Made by a program: the position numbers and the translations under genes. The notes beneath the pieces were generated by a model. The model worked only from the letters and a program-made list of their open reading frames with translations, searched no databases and was not told the DNA's origin. DNA of 64,000 bases. Origin: Allantophomopsis cytisporea (lineage: Eukaryota; Ascomycota; Leotiomycetes; Phacidiales; Phacidiaceae). This document shows positions 1 to 11,588 of this stretch, one piece after another; the first letter of the stretch is position 1; the number at the start of each line of letters is the position of its first letter. The stretch is taken from assembly GCA_024752435.1 (NCBI GenBank), contig CP103023.1, positions 868,001 through 932,000 of the forward strand. Direction: 5' to 3'.

Positions 1-1640
1 AGGCGGGATCTCATCGCTACTAGGTGCTGTTGCACTTGGGACTCTTTCCGTATGAGTACATGCATAAGGGTCGTAGAGAGTACACAGGGCACTGAAACAC
101 GTCGCCATTGGGGCTGAGAGGTTGATATAGTCCGAAGTCGCGGCCTCTTCCATGATTTGGGTTGTGAGATCACGAATTTCCGTATGCAATTGAAGAGCTT
201 CTTTATGCTTTTCTGCGTCGGAAGCATGCTGTCGAGTATGATGCCGAATAGCCTTCCCTACAGCATTACTGGCTTGACAGAGACGGGCGAATGGAGCAGT
301 TGGAGAGGTTATAGCAGCAGATACGGTCACAGGTGCGGAGGAAAGAAGCTCACCGGCATCCTAGGGTCGTTAATGTTTGCGCCCAATTTTGCCATGGTTC
401 TTTTCTGACTTACCCATGCGGCATCATCACACGGAAGATTCTCTTCTGGTAGTGGATCATCACTGGAAAGACTGTGGCCACGAGCACCAACTGTTACAGC
501 TCTATCCAAGATCCGTACACCCCACCATACTCTTCTCCTCTCTTCAACCTCGGTCCATGTGCCCTATCACCGTTAGCGACTGAAAATGAACGCGAACAAG
601 TTACCTACAGCTCGTCCCAGAAGCTGTGCAGCCTCCTGGTGTCCACTTATACCCAGAAGTGACCCATATCTTGTACAAGCTCCGGTAGTCATCCAAGCTG
701 CTGGATAGATAGCCTGACCATATTCATATAACGTAATCAACAGCATTGCCTGCAAAACCATTAAAGAAGTCATTCCACTGGCTTCTGCCAAGGCAACGAA
801 CTTCTTCGCAGAGTAATACATCGCTGTTTGAGAGCTCTCACCCTCCGCCAACCTACTAACATTGAGTTTCATACAAAGGAAGAGAAGGGCCAAGTCAGCA
901 CCAGCTTCCCACATAGGATTTACCATGTTCTGTGTCATACGTTTCTTAGAAACTATAGGAAACCAAGGATGGATTGCAGTAAAATAATCCGTGACAATAG
1001 CTTGAACAGAGTTTCCGTCCCCAAGTATAGAGAGTACATCAACTGGAATTTGCATCCCTGACTTCGGCACATTGATACCACCATATTTGAAGGCTTCACT
1101 GTCCAAGAATGCTATGGCCGGGAATCGATTCTGAGGAGACTGGTAGACTTCCTCTTGCACAAAAGCATTCACATTGACACTTCCATCCTCCTGGGTGATA
1201 CCAGTTGACGGTGTAGCAGTGCTATACGGCGGAGTATGGTGCATTCCACCACCGGTGAGATTCAATTTGCCCTCCAGCTCCATCACCTTTTGACGTAGCA
1301 CATTGAAGTCTTCGGAAGTAGGTGCGGGTGCTGCTTCAGAGTAATCGCAGTGACGCGACATACGCTCGCACAGCGCGCACGCTGGAAGCGCTTTGTTACA
1401 TTTGCGCTTCTGTTTACGACATGACAGACAAGCCTGAGGAGCCTTGGGAGCTTCAAGGTCTGCTGGAGGTGGCGGCGTGTTGTAGGCGGACATCGTGGGA
1501 ATGGACGAGGCGTATGCGGCCGCGCTGTCGGGATGCGGTCTTTTGGTACCGGAAGAAGCTCTATGCATGTCAGAAATCGTATCGGAAAGTTTTCGAGCTG
1601 AGGAGGCAACTGCAACTCACTTGTAGGCTTCGTTATCCAT
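1..1640 (-). CDS. Zn2Cys6 fungal transcription factor (3' end beyond window)
   Basis: A fungal zinc-cluster regulator acting in the nucleus. Proposed exons are complement(<1..360, 414..563, 609..1560, 1621..1640); the joined frame is open throughout. The zinc cluster is at residues 51-78 with spacing C-X2-C-X6-C-X6-C-X2-C-X6-C, followed by a basic linker. The middle carries the fungal-specific TF domain, including an EERRRVWW stretch and an LDRAV...LP motif coded across the 609/563 junction. I start at the ATG at 1640 because a 7-residue first exon joins in frame through a 60-bp intron with GTGAGT donor and CTGAC branch. The ATG at 1568 would lie inside that intron but is the alternative start. 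The C-terminus runs off the left edge. Target genes are unknown. A CGG-N5-CCG site lies about 75 bp upstream of the start. Confidence 0.85.
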
Positions 1641-1686
1641 GTTATCGATGAGAAACACGATTCAGCGTTGAGATTCGTAATTTGTT

Positions 1687-1745
1687 GCTACATCGTGAAG
1701 AATCATGTTGTCGCGGTTAAACCGGCCGCTAGTTTTCTTTGGGAT
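1687..1745 (+). repeat. Copy 1 of a duplicated ~58-bp block with CGG-N5-CCG
   Basis: About 58 bp match a second block at 4108-4166 in the same orientation, roughly 85 % by eye, with mostly transition differences. It contains CGG at 1714-1716, five bases, then CCG at 1722-1724, the spacing style bound by Zn2Cys6 dimers, followed by GGCCGCTAG. It sits just upstream of the zinc-cluster gene that starts at 1640, so it may be a promoter or 5' UTR element. Confidence 0.7.
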
Positions 1746-1972
1746 TTTTGCCTGATATTCCAAGACAAGGCCAATAAGGCACCAACAAATTACAAAGGTA
1801 AGGCACGGTAAGCAGGTCCTTGTAGAGTTGAAGGCCATCCGCTTGCTGTTATTCCAAGATGAAAGAGCCAGAACTTAAAAAGATGAAGATACAATGCTTC
1901 AAGTTCAATAGCGATCCCTTTATCCGCATGAGTTCTATCTCATGAGAGCCGATCCTCTTCAGGCATCCCCAG

Positions 1973-2347
1973 CTATCCTAAGAAGTCTTGTTCTATGATT
2001 CCTCCTCGCCTGGACTGTACCCGTTCTTCAGCCTTTGTGAAACCAAGTTGATAGGCCTTGGTGGCACTCCAAACTGTGACAGGTACAGTAACTGACAGCA
2101 CCGCATAGGGATAACAATTTTGCCTGAGCCTTCGACCAGTGCTGGTCCATAAATAACAAGCAGTATAGGTCGTACCAAAGACTCCTCCACCCATAGCTAT
2201 GGTAGAAATAAGACCGCCAATACTGATCTCTGAAGTTAGCTCGTGGTATGCAAAGAGAAGCCTTGTCTGTGGAGACTTTACAGATATTTCTGACGCTGAA
2301 ATGGCGAATGGAAGTATTAGACTGGTGATATAAGGTAACACCTTCAT
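1973..2347 (-). CDS. Hypothetical small secreted or membrane protein, 124 aa
   Basis: An uninterrupted ATG-started frame of 124 codons that I do not recognise. It begins with a hydrophobic stretch after a single Lys (MKVLPYITSLILPFAISASE), a possible signal peptide. Two further hydrophobic stretches follow, around residues 43-67 and 78-94, so it could be a small membrane protein. The C-terminal 25 residues are charged. No introns are needed. The surrounding 3.6 kb is poorly coding and contains a duplicated element, so this may be an orphan or a chance frame. Confidence 0.35.
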   Translation of the reverse strand: MKVLPYITSLILPFAISASEISVKSPQTRLLFAYHELTSEISIGGLISTIAMGGGVFGTTYTACYLWTSTGRRLRQNCYPYAVLSVTVPVTVWSATKAYQLGFTKAEERVQSRRGGIIEQDFLG

Positions 2348-2955
2348 AACTGAAGATGCGAACAGTCAATTGAGATTATTGGTGAATGCGCAATGAATTT
2401 TTGAAACGTCAAGTAGAGCATTAATTTCCTCGGGCATCGAGGTATTCAGGGCGAGGAATAGACCTCCAACAAAGGATCTGTGGATGATCTCAAGGATTCT
2501 AAGCACAGAAAGATCGAGAGAACGGGAAGGTGAAAATCTTTTAACTTATATCGAGCATGGATTTGTGTTGTTCAAAAAGAGACTCAAGTCAAGGTGAAAC
2601 TCGGTAGGGGGGCGCCATCGGTTCAGTTTCGGAATATCCACTGGACATGGATAATGTTCACGTAAAATTGGGCTGATTACCATCACTATGATAAGCACTT
2701 GATTGAACAAAACAGTTTGAGATCTATCAAGAAAAAGCCATCTAAATCACTTCAACATGAACGGATTTTTCCCTGATCGACTTCGCAAATCACAGGAAGT
2801 TTGACCGCCGCATAAAGCAAGTTTCCAAGATCATTTTTTATGAGAGTGCTGGAAACCGTAGTGAGTTTCTATAAGTATTTGCCCTCTTTATCTCGAGAAA
2901 CAACAGTATACTATCCGCATATAATCATTTTCTACTGTCTTCTCACTTGCTCAAT
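2348..2955. other. Intergenic, no gene seen
   Basis: About 600 bp with only short frames on both strands. The distal part, with an ATAAGTATTT stretch near 2870 and pyrimidine-rich sequence before 2956, could be promoter and leader of the small peptide frame that follows. Confidence 0.5.
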
Positions 2956-3096
2956 ATGAAGTTCTTGATGATTTTGCTCTCTTGCTTGCTGTCAGCGCCT
3001 GTGTTGGCTCCAAAGCAAGCTATATCGGAATACAGACCTCCAGGGAATTTAGTCTTTCCAAGCACTTCTCCTGCGCCGTTGTTGCTTAGGAAGTAG
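2956..3096 (+). CDS. Candidate small secreted peptide, 46 aa
   Basis: A 46-codon frame starting MKFLMILLSCLLSAPVLA, which has the n-region, h-region and A-X-A-like end of a signal peptide, leaving a mature peptide of about 28 residues with no cysteine pairs. A TATA-like stretch lies 80-90 bp upstream, and a pyrimidine-rich leader ends with CTCAAT before the ATG. A further spliced exon cannot be excluded. No family is recognised; it could be a signal-peptide-bearing remnant of a larger gene. Confidence 0.3.
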   Translation: MKFLMILLSCLLSAPVLAPKQAISEYRPPGNLVFPSTSPAPLLLRK

Positions 3097-5250
3097 AGTG
3101 AAAGTCGCTCCTGATAACACCTTATATTTGGTTCAAAATCATAGCACCACCCTCACTTCCTGTATAGGTTCTTTACTCCTCGGGGCACAGTATTTGCAAC
3201 TAAGTAGTTCTACAATATAAGAGCAAACAACAACCGTAATGGCATTCAATGAGCCATGTGCGTACGCAATCGTAGATGGTTCGACTGCCATTTTTTATGT
3301 CGGTAGAATCATTTGGTCAGCAAAGGCAACTCGCCATCCCAAGAGCATGGCTATCCCTCTTGTTAGTGTATTGAGCGACATATTTTGGACCAGTACGCTC
3401 TCTCCGGGTATGAGAGTATAGATCTCATAGCCTTCACCCGCAAACCAAGCACAATGCTGGTCTTCCAACCATGGCTGATTATACCAGCATTAAATGGCTC
3501 AATTTCAACAGATCTTTCTTGGATGTAGTCGTGGCTTATGTTGGTAATGGCGACGGCTATATTTTTGTGACCCCAAGTGCTAGCAAGCTCACAGCGCGAG
3601 CTGCCAAGTAAAATGCCGGGCCCAGGTTTAAGATCAGCTGTAAGTGCAAACTGTCTTATCAAGAGTGGCAGTATCTACTAGATATCTGTAGATATCTGTA
3701 GATATACCAAACTTGCTTCCCAGCCGTCAAACACATTAAGTAGAGGCTGTCCAGAAGCTTTCAGATATGCAGGTTGCCTAGGGTAACGATTGCAAGCGAC
3801 AGGATGATTTCGGTCCCTAGAAGGTTGAGCTGAGACGAACTTTTTCCCTCTAAATTACCCCAGAGACTGTTGGTTATGAGATGAATTAGGAAATCATTGA
3901 TTACTATAGTGAGCAGGCCAGGCTCTTTAAGTGAAGTCGATAGGATAATTCTATGAGATTCATTATAACATGAGCATATAGTGGCATCCAATTGAACTTC
4001 GGGATTGAAAATATCTCGATCGGTTGTTCAGGCGAATACTTATCGCAAGAAGTGCAATTTAGCATTTTATTCATGATTTTGGCTGGGAATAGAACAACCT
4101 CTTCAACGTTACATCGTAAAGACTCATGTCGTCGCGGTTCAGCCGGCCGCTAGTGTTCTTTTGTGATACTCGCTAATCAGTCGTCAAGTCAGGCTTCAAT
4201 TCGTATGACCTCGAGCTGAGGCCATGTCGGTATTATTGCCGACTTTATATTCCTCCCTGGACGAGGGCATGTCCTTGCCTTTAGTATTCAATGTCTTGCT
4301 AGGGGGTCCCACCTCAAACAATCCGATCTCGACTCTATCAGACCCTTATTAATTAGTATCAGACGATCCATCAAGGGGTCTTGCTTGAGGGTAGCTTATG
4401 CAGGCTCGAAACGGGCACTATAAGCGGTTCAAGGGAGCTGTCAAATCCGAAAGGGGTCAGCTTCATCCACTTTCGGTATCTGATTGACACCAAATCCACC
4501 TGTCAGTACCGAAGAAGTCATTACTGGTACGTAGTACAAAATAGGCTCAAAGTTGAAGCACGACAGCACATACCTTGTCCTCACACGGAGACGTGGGTTG
4601 CGTCCGTATCACACGACCTGGGTTGAGCCACAAGTAATGCATATAGTAGGCTAATGCTTATATGAGATGAACGATAGTAATCAACAGTCGTGATGAGAAG
4701 TACTGATCTGGTAAATTGTAAGTGATTAATCTGAAGCATGAACATTGGCACAATGGTCTGAGCTAACCAACGTAGGGCATATTGAGAGCACGTTATGCCA
4801 CATTCGCCCACGTGTACACTGATATAATTACAAGCACCTTAATTATGATACAGTCAGAATACCGAACCTGTATGATCATTTGGAGTCATATATTTATCAG
4901 CAGCCATGCATTTATTTCATGCCGTACAGTCACTGAAGGCCGTATATTCTCGTATAATCCTTCGTGGAAGATACATAAATTTCTCAAATATAATACCAGC
5001 GATCTATCACTTGAGAAAATGGTTTCAATTCAGTAACCTTCGGGAAAGATTGTATCAATTATGACAATAATTCGTATTCATCAAGCTAGGATATCATCTA
5101 CAAGCATAACCAACCACAAATCCCTCCCCAAAGAATTAGAATTTACTTTTTATCCACAACTAGTAGTCCAAAGGTCATCTCAAGCACCCCAACACATTCT
5201 CAAATCTTTCAGAGGTCGGCCGTCAATGTGAAAGCAAATAATCGTAAACA
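3097..5250. other. Gene-poor interval with short frames only
   Basis: About 2.1 kb without a gene I can support. It holds a minus-strand frame at 3363-3650 that begins after an acceptor-like TTACAG and reads plausibly (a PGPGILLGSSRCELASTWG stretch) but lacks an ATG. It also holds the second copy of the 58-bp block (4108-4166) and a short GATATCTGTA tandem near 3678-3706. Decayed gene remnants are possible. The last 250 bp are probably 3' UTR of the AbaA-like gene. Confidence 0.45.
4108..4166 (+). repeat. Copy 2 of the duplicated ~58-bp block with CGG-N5-CCG
   Basis: Matches 1687-1745 in direct orientation. The zinc-cluster-type site is kept (CGG 4135-4137, five bases, CCG 4143-4145) although the five spacer bases differ at two positions. 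No good gene lies directly on either side; the only nearby ATG frame on the minus strand starts at 4074 and is 55 codons long. Confidence 0.7.
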
Positions 5251-7420
5251 TTACTTCGTACCAATACGAATGTTCAAATTCGAATCGTAGGGAACATCCA
5301 AGCCACTATCCCACTGCCCCTGAGGTGGTACAGTAGTGTAGTTATTCCAGCCACCCTCGCTGTCGAATGTTTCGATGGGTGGTGCAGACCACAAGCCATC
5401 ATGTTGGGTGAAGCTGCCAAGATCAGCACTGTGGATGTTGAAGCTGTCCATCTGATTATGCTGAGAGTCCTGTTGGGTGCCGGACTGCTCATGAGACACA
5501 AGAGTAGATTCCGAGTCTTGCGTGGCTTCTGACATGAAGCTCAGCGTATCATGAGGTGGAGCCTGTGAGTATCCATAAGGCTCGAAAGGAGATTGAAGTG
5601 TCGCAGTGAGAGGTGGAGTAGCGTAACCACCATGACCGAATGGATCCATCAGGTTAGGTGGCTGCATAGAACTGGGATGAGTTTCTGCCCAGGTGGAGAA
5701 GTTCTCATTCATGGCTGCGGAAACAGCACATTGCTTCTGTACTCTAGGGCTGAAAATCATCTCACGAGGTGGTTGATGCATATCCATGAAACGCCAGGTT
5801 GTTTCGCCGTTGTCACCAGCTGAGGCCTTGCGGAAAGTCCAGATGAGAATGGCACGGCGAATCCATGGTGCAGAGGGATCAGATTGAGATTGAACTTCTT
5901 GGTATTGGGATATTTGGTTGATGTAGTCTCGGGCCGAAGGCATAGAATGTTGACGGCGTTTGGGATCGTCGATGGACTCCGCATACATGTTTGCAAGAGA
6001 AGTGAAGGCATGTGCCCATGGATTGGCTGGGAATCCAATGGAGACCTTAGTCACCGCTGAAGTGCCATCCTTGATGTAGTGAGGAGATTCTGCTTCGCCG
6101 AAAGCACCGTCAAGCGGAGCATCATTGCTGTAGAGTTCTTGTGGCTTGTACATGCTGCTCGAGGTTCGCCACATTGCGTTTACTAGATCAGAGCCAGGAA
6201 GCATGATGTTCAACTTGGTGCAGAGCTCAGCACCCTTAGGAGCGTGCTCTTTCCAGATTTGAAGGGATGAATCGAGATGGATAATTGTGCAGTCGGAAAG
6301 TTCCCCTCTCGAATGCAGATCTGAGAGACGAGGGAAGCGAGAGCGCCAGTGAGGGATTGCTTCGATGGATGCTCGCTCCACTTCAGAGTTATAAGGTGTC
6401 ATCTTGGAGTATTGCCAAATTGTACGCTTTTCCTTGCCAAGAGCAGCATAATTTTCTGGGGCTTCGGTGATTTTCATCTCAAAGGAGTAGGGTCTAACAA
6501 TCAAAGGACGACGAGTTTCCATGGGTGGACCGAAGTCATCAAAGTCATAATGTTGTCTCTTATTCGGCAATCGTCCTGCCGAGAGAGCTAAGAGACACGG
6601 GTCATTCTTGAAAGAATCTTCAAACCCGTTGTGAGGCTTGTCCTTGCTGGGGAAGAGTCTATCAACTGATTTATGTCAATACGTGCATGACCTGAAACTG
6701 CTTCCGACTTACAAGCTGGATGGCCTCTCATAAAGCCCTTGAGTACCTGTATATGACTTGACACTTGCTTGCGAGTACGTTCCATGGAGGGGTCAGGAAC
6801 TGCTCCTGGAGGCAGACTTTGACAGTAAGCAATCCAAAGATAGACCTTGATTAACTCGTTTCTCCCGTGAAGCTTTCCCTTGAATGAGTACTTTCGTCGT
6901 CCCATCTGTGGGATATCGACAATAGCTAACATCGATCAGCTTAGGTCTTCTCAAAATCACGACGTTACTAACCATCGAGAAAAGCCTCTTCGAGCTCCAC
7001 GGGCCATTTCTGATCATCGTTTCCATCACGGCATTGACGCTGTCTATAAGCTTGATACTGTGGTGAATCGACGAGTGGATTTCTGCTCCGGTGATGACGG
7101 TTCAATCTTTGTCGGCGGGTGTGATTTCTCCTGAGCTCCAAAGCGCTTGCAACAGGTCTTACTGGTTGAGAAGGGACAGTCGGCAACGAATACCTTGGAC
7201 GGTTATGATCGATGCGAGGCTGTAGTCCTTTGAGGTCATGGTATGCGCCTACGGTAGCCAGGTTGGGATATTGGGCATTGCCAGCTGAATCTGAAAGAGG
7301 TTGTCTTGGTCTTGAAAGACTGAGGGGATCTGAAGGTAGTTGATGAGTTGGATAGTTTGATGGCACTATATGCCGGGGATAGTCCATGAGTTCTTGCGTA
7401 TGAGACTGTGGAGTGAGCAT
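5251..7420 (-). CDS. abaA: AbaA-like TEA/ATTS-domain transcription factor
   Basis: A nuclear regulator of the TEA/ATTS family. In Aspergillus, AbaA drives the middle stage of conidiophore (phialide) development and binds CATTCY. Exons are complement(5251..6665, 6713..6925, 6973..7420), giving 691 residues, with introns of 47 bp each and good donors. The TEA domain covers about residues 137-215: it opens at WPVELEEAFLDA, continues through GRNELIKVYLW, and ends in the recognition helix RTRKQVSSHIQVLK, which is nearly invariant in the family. The rest is a long regulatory region with Gln/Ser/Pro-rich C-terminus. The length is near the ~800 residues of Aspergillus AbaA. The 5' leader and promoter carry six same-orientation CATTCY sites, suggesting autoregulation. 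The family call is firm; orthology to AbaA rather than another fungal TEA protein is inferred from there usually being one per genome. Confidence 0.88.
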
Positions 7421-8814
7421 GAGAATGTGGTGATGTGGTATGATGAATGAAGACTTGTGTAGTAGCTGAAGGACTAATGTTCTGATTTGATGATGTCTCG
7501 TGATCGGATCGTAAGAGGTCGTGATTCGTAAGGCCAGGAGTCAGTATGGCAGTGGGTGGTGTGGTTGTCAGTTGAACACCGGTGTTTTCTTTTTGGTATA
7601 GAGTTAAGGATTGTGGTCAGAAATGTTTGAAGGAATGACAGCACTTGGCCTTGCAAAGAACAAGTGGTAATTGTAAGGAGGGAATGGCAACAGCTGGCGT
7701 GAGAATGGAAGAGAGGGTCTTTGACGGACTTATAAGGGTTGCTAATCCCCCTTCTTGCTAATAACATGCGTAAACATTATCACGGCCTTGGGCTACTCAA
7801 AATGGGCAGGACGCAGGGTGAGAGCAGAGTGGATTGGATGGACTTTTGAGGGAAGATATTAAGCGGAACCCGAAGTAGTTCACAGCTCGACTGGGCTATC
7901 CAACGGCGAGAACGCCACAGCCGGAAAGAAACGAAAGACACCCAAAGACCTCGATTAATGGAAAGATAATGATGCAAGGAGATGTGAGATGTGGGTGTTC
8001 GACAAGCCTTACCACCGCTTACCACCAACAACCACCGCCTCGATTTCGAAAGTCAAGAATGCATCATCTTGCTTGAAGTATGCAGCATAATTTACGCTGT
8101 CCAGATCTGCACAGGGTCATGTACTTTGGGCCACGCCACGTGCTAAGAAGGACAGGCACGAGAATGTGACGGCCTGCGGACCTCATATGCCGTTGGCCAT
8201 AGCGATTAGTCTTCTCGAGGAATTTTCAAGGCTGCTGTAGTAACAGGTACTCGGAAAAGTACTCTTTACTATCACCGGTTGTCCACCAAGGGTGAGGTTG
8301 TGCAAAGGGATGTCGATTCCCCTAGGAAGGCTGAATAGAACAGGTTTGTAGGGCGGATGAGACCTTTGGTGTAACATCGACGGAGAATATGTCACGGGTA
8401 ACGATCAAGTAGCTGTGGGAAGAAGGGAAGAAAGGTACATCTACGGGTCTTGGCCCAACAATCAATACATCAAAACCCCGTCGTCGTGCGTTCGTCGACT
8501 GTCGATGGGATGAGTATATAAATCGGTACGGAAGTAATTGTTTCTTTTGGTGTGAGGAGGGGTTGGTCATTGTGGACAGGGATGAATTTACACTGCTAAC
8601 GGCCAACTGGAACTAGCAGCAAGGGGCCGAGAAGACTAATGTGGAGGCCGAACTAATTTGGCGCATACCAAGCAACATCAAAAACAGTAATTCAGGTACT
8701 AGTTCGATACAAGAAAAAGAACAAGATGGGTATATTGATGACTACTAATTTCCTTTCCCTTTACCCTCCATTGGGCCTCGGTATGTTTTTCCCAAGTGCC
8801 TCCCCTAAATGCCC
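7421..8814. promoter_or_regulatory. AbaA-like gene promoter/leader with CATTCY (TEA-type) sites
   Basis: The 1.4 kb between the AbaA-like start and the Mrd1 stop. The motif RGAATG (CATTCY on the gene's own strand) occurs at 7422, 7632, 7681, 7702, 8056 and 8161, all in the gene's sense orientation; none was seen in the opposite orientation. A CAAGGGG sequence (8620-8626), which fits the Aspergillus BrlA-site consensus, is present once. A 97-codon minus-strand frame at 7474-7767 lies inside the probable leader and lacks protein-like character. Function is inferred from motifs only. Confidence 0.5.
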
Positions 8815-11588
8815 TTATTCATCATTATCATTACCAGCGATTTCAAACTTTTTACGACCGCCACCAGTGAGGTTTTGTAGAGCAACCTTGTTGACTTGTT
8901 TGCCAACCTTCTTTTGCATCTTTTCAATCTCCTCCTCAGCATCGGCAGCATCCTCTGAGGCGAACTCAAGTACAAGTCGGCGACCAAGGAGATGAGTATC
9001 CTTGAGTGCTTCTAGTGCATTCTCCGCTTCGCGGGCCGTGACGAACTCAGCGAAAGCAAATCCTCTAGCCGAACTATCAAACTTCTTGGGCACACGTACG
9101 GATCGAAGCTGACCATACGTGCTAAACAGGGCTCGAATGTCCTTTTTGGATGCTTCAAAGGGTAAGTTCTTGACGATGATCTTGGTGCGCTTGCCAGCCA
9201 TCTTCTTGGCCTTCTCCTCCTTCTTTCGTTCTTCCGCGGCATCCACACCTCTGTGAGAAGCCTTGATGACAAGCTTATGATTCTCAAGGTCAAAGCCATC
9301 CATGGTTGCCATGGCAGCTGTAGCCTGAGCTTTGCTTCTGAACTCAACGAATCCGAAACCCATGCTGAGAACTTGACCCGGCTTTTTAGGATCAGTCTTT
9401 GTGTTGACACGGGCTGACATGAACCCATCAAGAGGTTTGAAAACCTCGGTCAAGCGTTCGCTGGTGGTTGTGAAGTTGAGGTTTCTGACGAATAGAGTGC
9501 TGGTGTCAGCACCATCTTGTGCACTTTCACGCTCAAGCAGATCTGATGCTGAGAGTTTAGCTACGGCTGACGAGTCTGTTGCCTTGACCGAAGCAGTTGC
9601 ATCAGCAACCGGAGCACCAGAGAACAGATCTTTTGGTGCCTTCTCAAGAAATAGCACGGAGTCCTTCATCCGACGGTAGGCCAAGCTTGCAAAGGCTGCA
9701 CGAGCTTGGGGTGGTTGTGCAAACTCTACAATAGCAATTGTACCCGTTGGAGGCATTAATACGCGAAGCACTTGCCCGTATTCTTCGAACATCCTTCGTA
9801 GCTCTTCCAACGTCATTCCATAGGGAAAGTTCTTAACAAGGATTGACGTATCTCCACGCTCTTTTCTCTTGAAAGCATCGAGATCAACGCCGTTCTTGGC
9901 AAAATATGCCTTTGCCTCTTGTATGATGGTTGTTTCAGCTATGGCTTGCTTTACACCAGCATCTGCAGAGGTTGGATCCATCAATTCTGCCTTCGATACA
10001 CCCAATCGATCGGCAATAGACGAGTTTACAGCATCTTGATTCATGTAGAGGGAATTCCAATTGAAAGTAGTTGAAGCTGCCTCGGCCTTCTTCTTGATCT
10101 GCTTCTGCTTCTTGAGAGGTAATTTCGCAATTGCAAACTCATCAAGCTTATTCTCCCTCTTTGCAGCAGCAGGGAGGATATGCAGAAGACGCCCTTGGAA
10201 AGGCTCACCATCAAGATTGTGATAGGCATCGGCTGCAGCCGTCGGGTCTTGGAACTGCACGAGAACAAACCCTTTACTAGCGCCAGACGCGTCAAGGGGA
10301 AGATGAACCTTTATAGTATGTCAGCGTTCTGTCATACACTCATGTGGTTTTACATAACAGTGTGGTAAAGCTCTTTATCAGAAAACACGAAGCATCTACT
10401 AAAATAATCGTACAGTTGACAGCATGTACTCGGAAGTATAAGTTGTCCCTATCTGTATATTCATCATATAAAGCAAGGAAGGTAAGTACCGAGGAATGAA
10501 GGAAATTTTGTTACGTACCTCATCTAAGGAGCCATATTTACTGAAATGCTCTCGTAGGTCCTCCTCTGTTGCACTATAGGGAAGATTGCGAACGAAGAGT
10601 CTGCCATTAGACTTGATGGCCTCGATATTCGGGTCTTCTGCCACTTGAGCAGTCTCTTCAACAGAATCATTTGTGACTGTCTTATCATCGATTGTGATAC
10701 CAGACATGCTAAGATCTTCTGGGGCTGGTTGTATCACTGAGGGTTGCGCTGCTGGTTGGACGTTCGCAGTGACTGTGGGTTGTGGCATAGCAGCCATCTC
10801 ATCAGGATCCATAACATCCAGAAGTCTGTTGGTCCTTGACCGAAGCCAGTCGTCGTCATCAGCGAGCTCATTCAGAGGCTCGGGTGCATCGACAACCATC
10901 TCATCCACAGGTGGCTGAATTGGTGGTGGCTGTACAGCCGGTGCAACATCTTGAGCAACAGGTACTGGAGCAGCATCGAGCTTCTTTGCCTTCTTGGGTA
11001 CAAGCTCGTACTCGTTATCACTCTCCTCTTCCGGGATTTCAATGGCCTGCACCTTGGTGGGAGGTTCTTCGAGAGCACTGTCTGTCGCAGCCTGCCACGA
11101 CTTCTTTGCAGGTCCCATTACTTCCAGGAACTCTTGCAACTTAGGGTCCGACTCATCGACATCACTACGCTTCCTCTTCTGACCAGCATTCGCTACGGCT
11201 GAGGCATTGGCAGCTGCTGTGGCGGCAGCGGCAGCCTTCTGCTGAGCGCGAATACTGTTGGCCTCTTCTCTCTGCGCCTTTCTCGATGGTGGTAGGGTAG
11301 CATCGGAGATCTGTTATACAATTAGAATGGAAGGTACAACACATGATAAGAGATACGTACAGGTCGTGCCACCTCGACGGCAATCTTCGACATACGAATG
11401 AAAGACTTGTTGAAGTACTTGACTGCCTTGGCAGCTTCCTCTGGAGTCTTGTAGCCCACATAGCCGATCCTTCGGTGTGGAATCAACTTCGCGTCCGTGA
11501 TGGCCTGCTTTGCAGAAAAGTGCTTTCTGAACTCATCCTCGGAAAGGTTAGGCGGCAAGCCCTTGATGAATATCCTGGAAGAGTCCAT
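8815..11588 (-). CDS. mrd1: Mrd1/RBM19-type multiple RNA-binding domain protein
   Basis: Nucleolar protein of the 90S pre-ribosome needed for early pre-rRNA cleavages in 18S rRNA formation. Exons complement(8815..10308, 10519..11310, 11361..11588) give 837 residues, near the 887 of yeast Mrd1. Five RRMs are visible: residues ~3-77 (RIFIKGLPPN), ~305-383 (RLFVRNLPYS, split by the 210-bp intron), ~494-565 (SILVKNFPYG), ~607-690 (TLFVRNLNFT) and ~718-795 (KIIVKNLPFE). An acidic, Pro/Gln-rich linker joins RRM1 and RRM2. The first intron is 50 bp; the second, 210 bp, is the longest small-gene intron here. A second ribosome-biogenesis factor, Utp21, lies 15 kb away. The start at 11588 fits the canonical MDSSRIFIKGLP opening. 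The light-chain gene is divergent from it. Confidence 0.95.

Noticed and set aside
157..662. Several plus-strand frames opposite the zinc-cluster gene
   Set aside because: Antisense shadows; the minus strand gives a continuous spliced protein with a conserved domain.
7474..7767. 97-codon minus-strand frame upstream of the AbaA-like gene
   Set aside because: Ends before the AbaA start within the likely leader; at best an upstream frame, no protein-like character.
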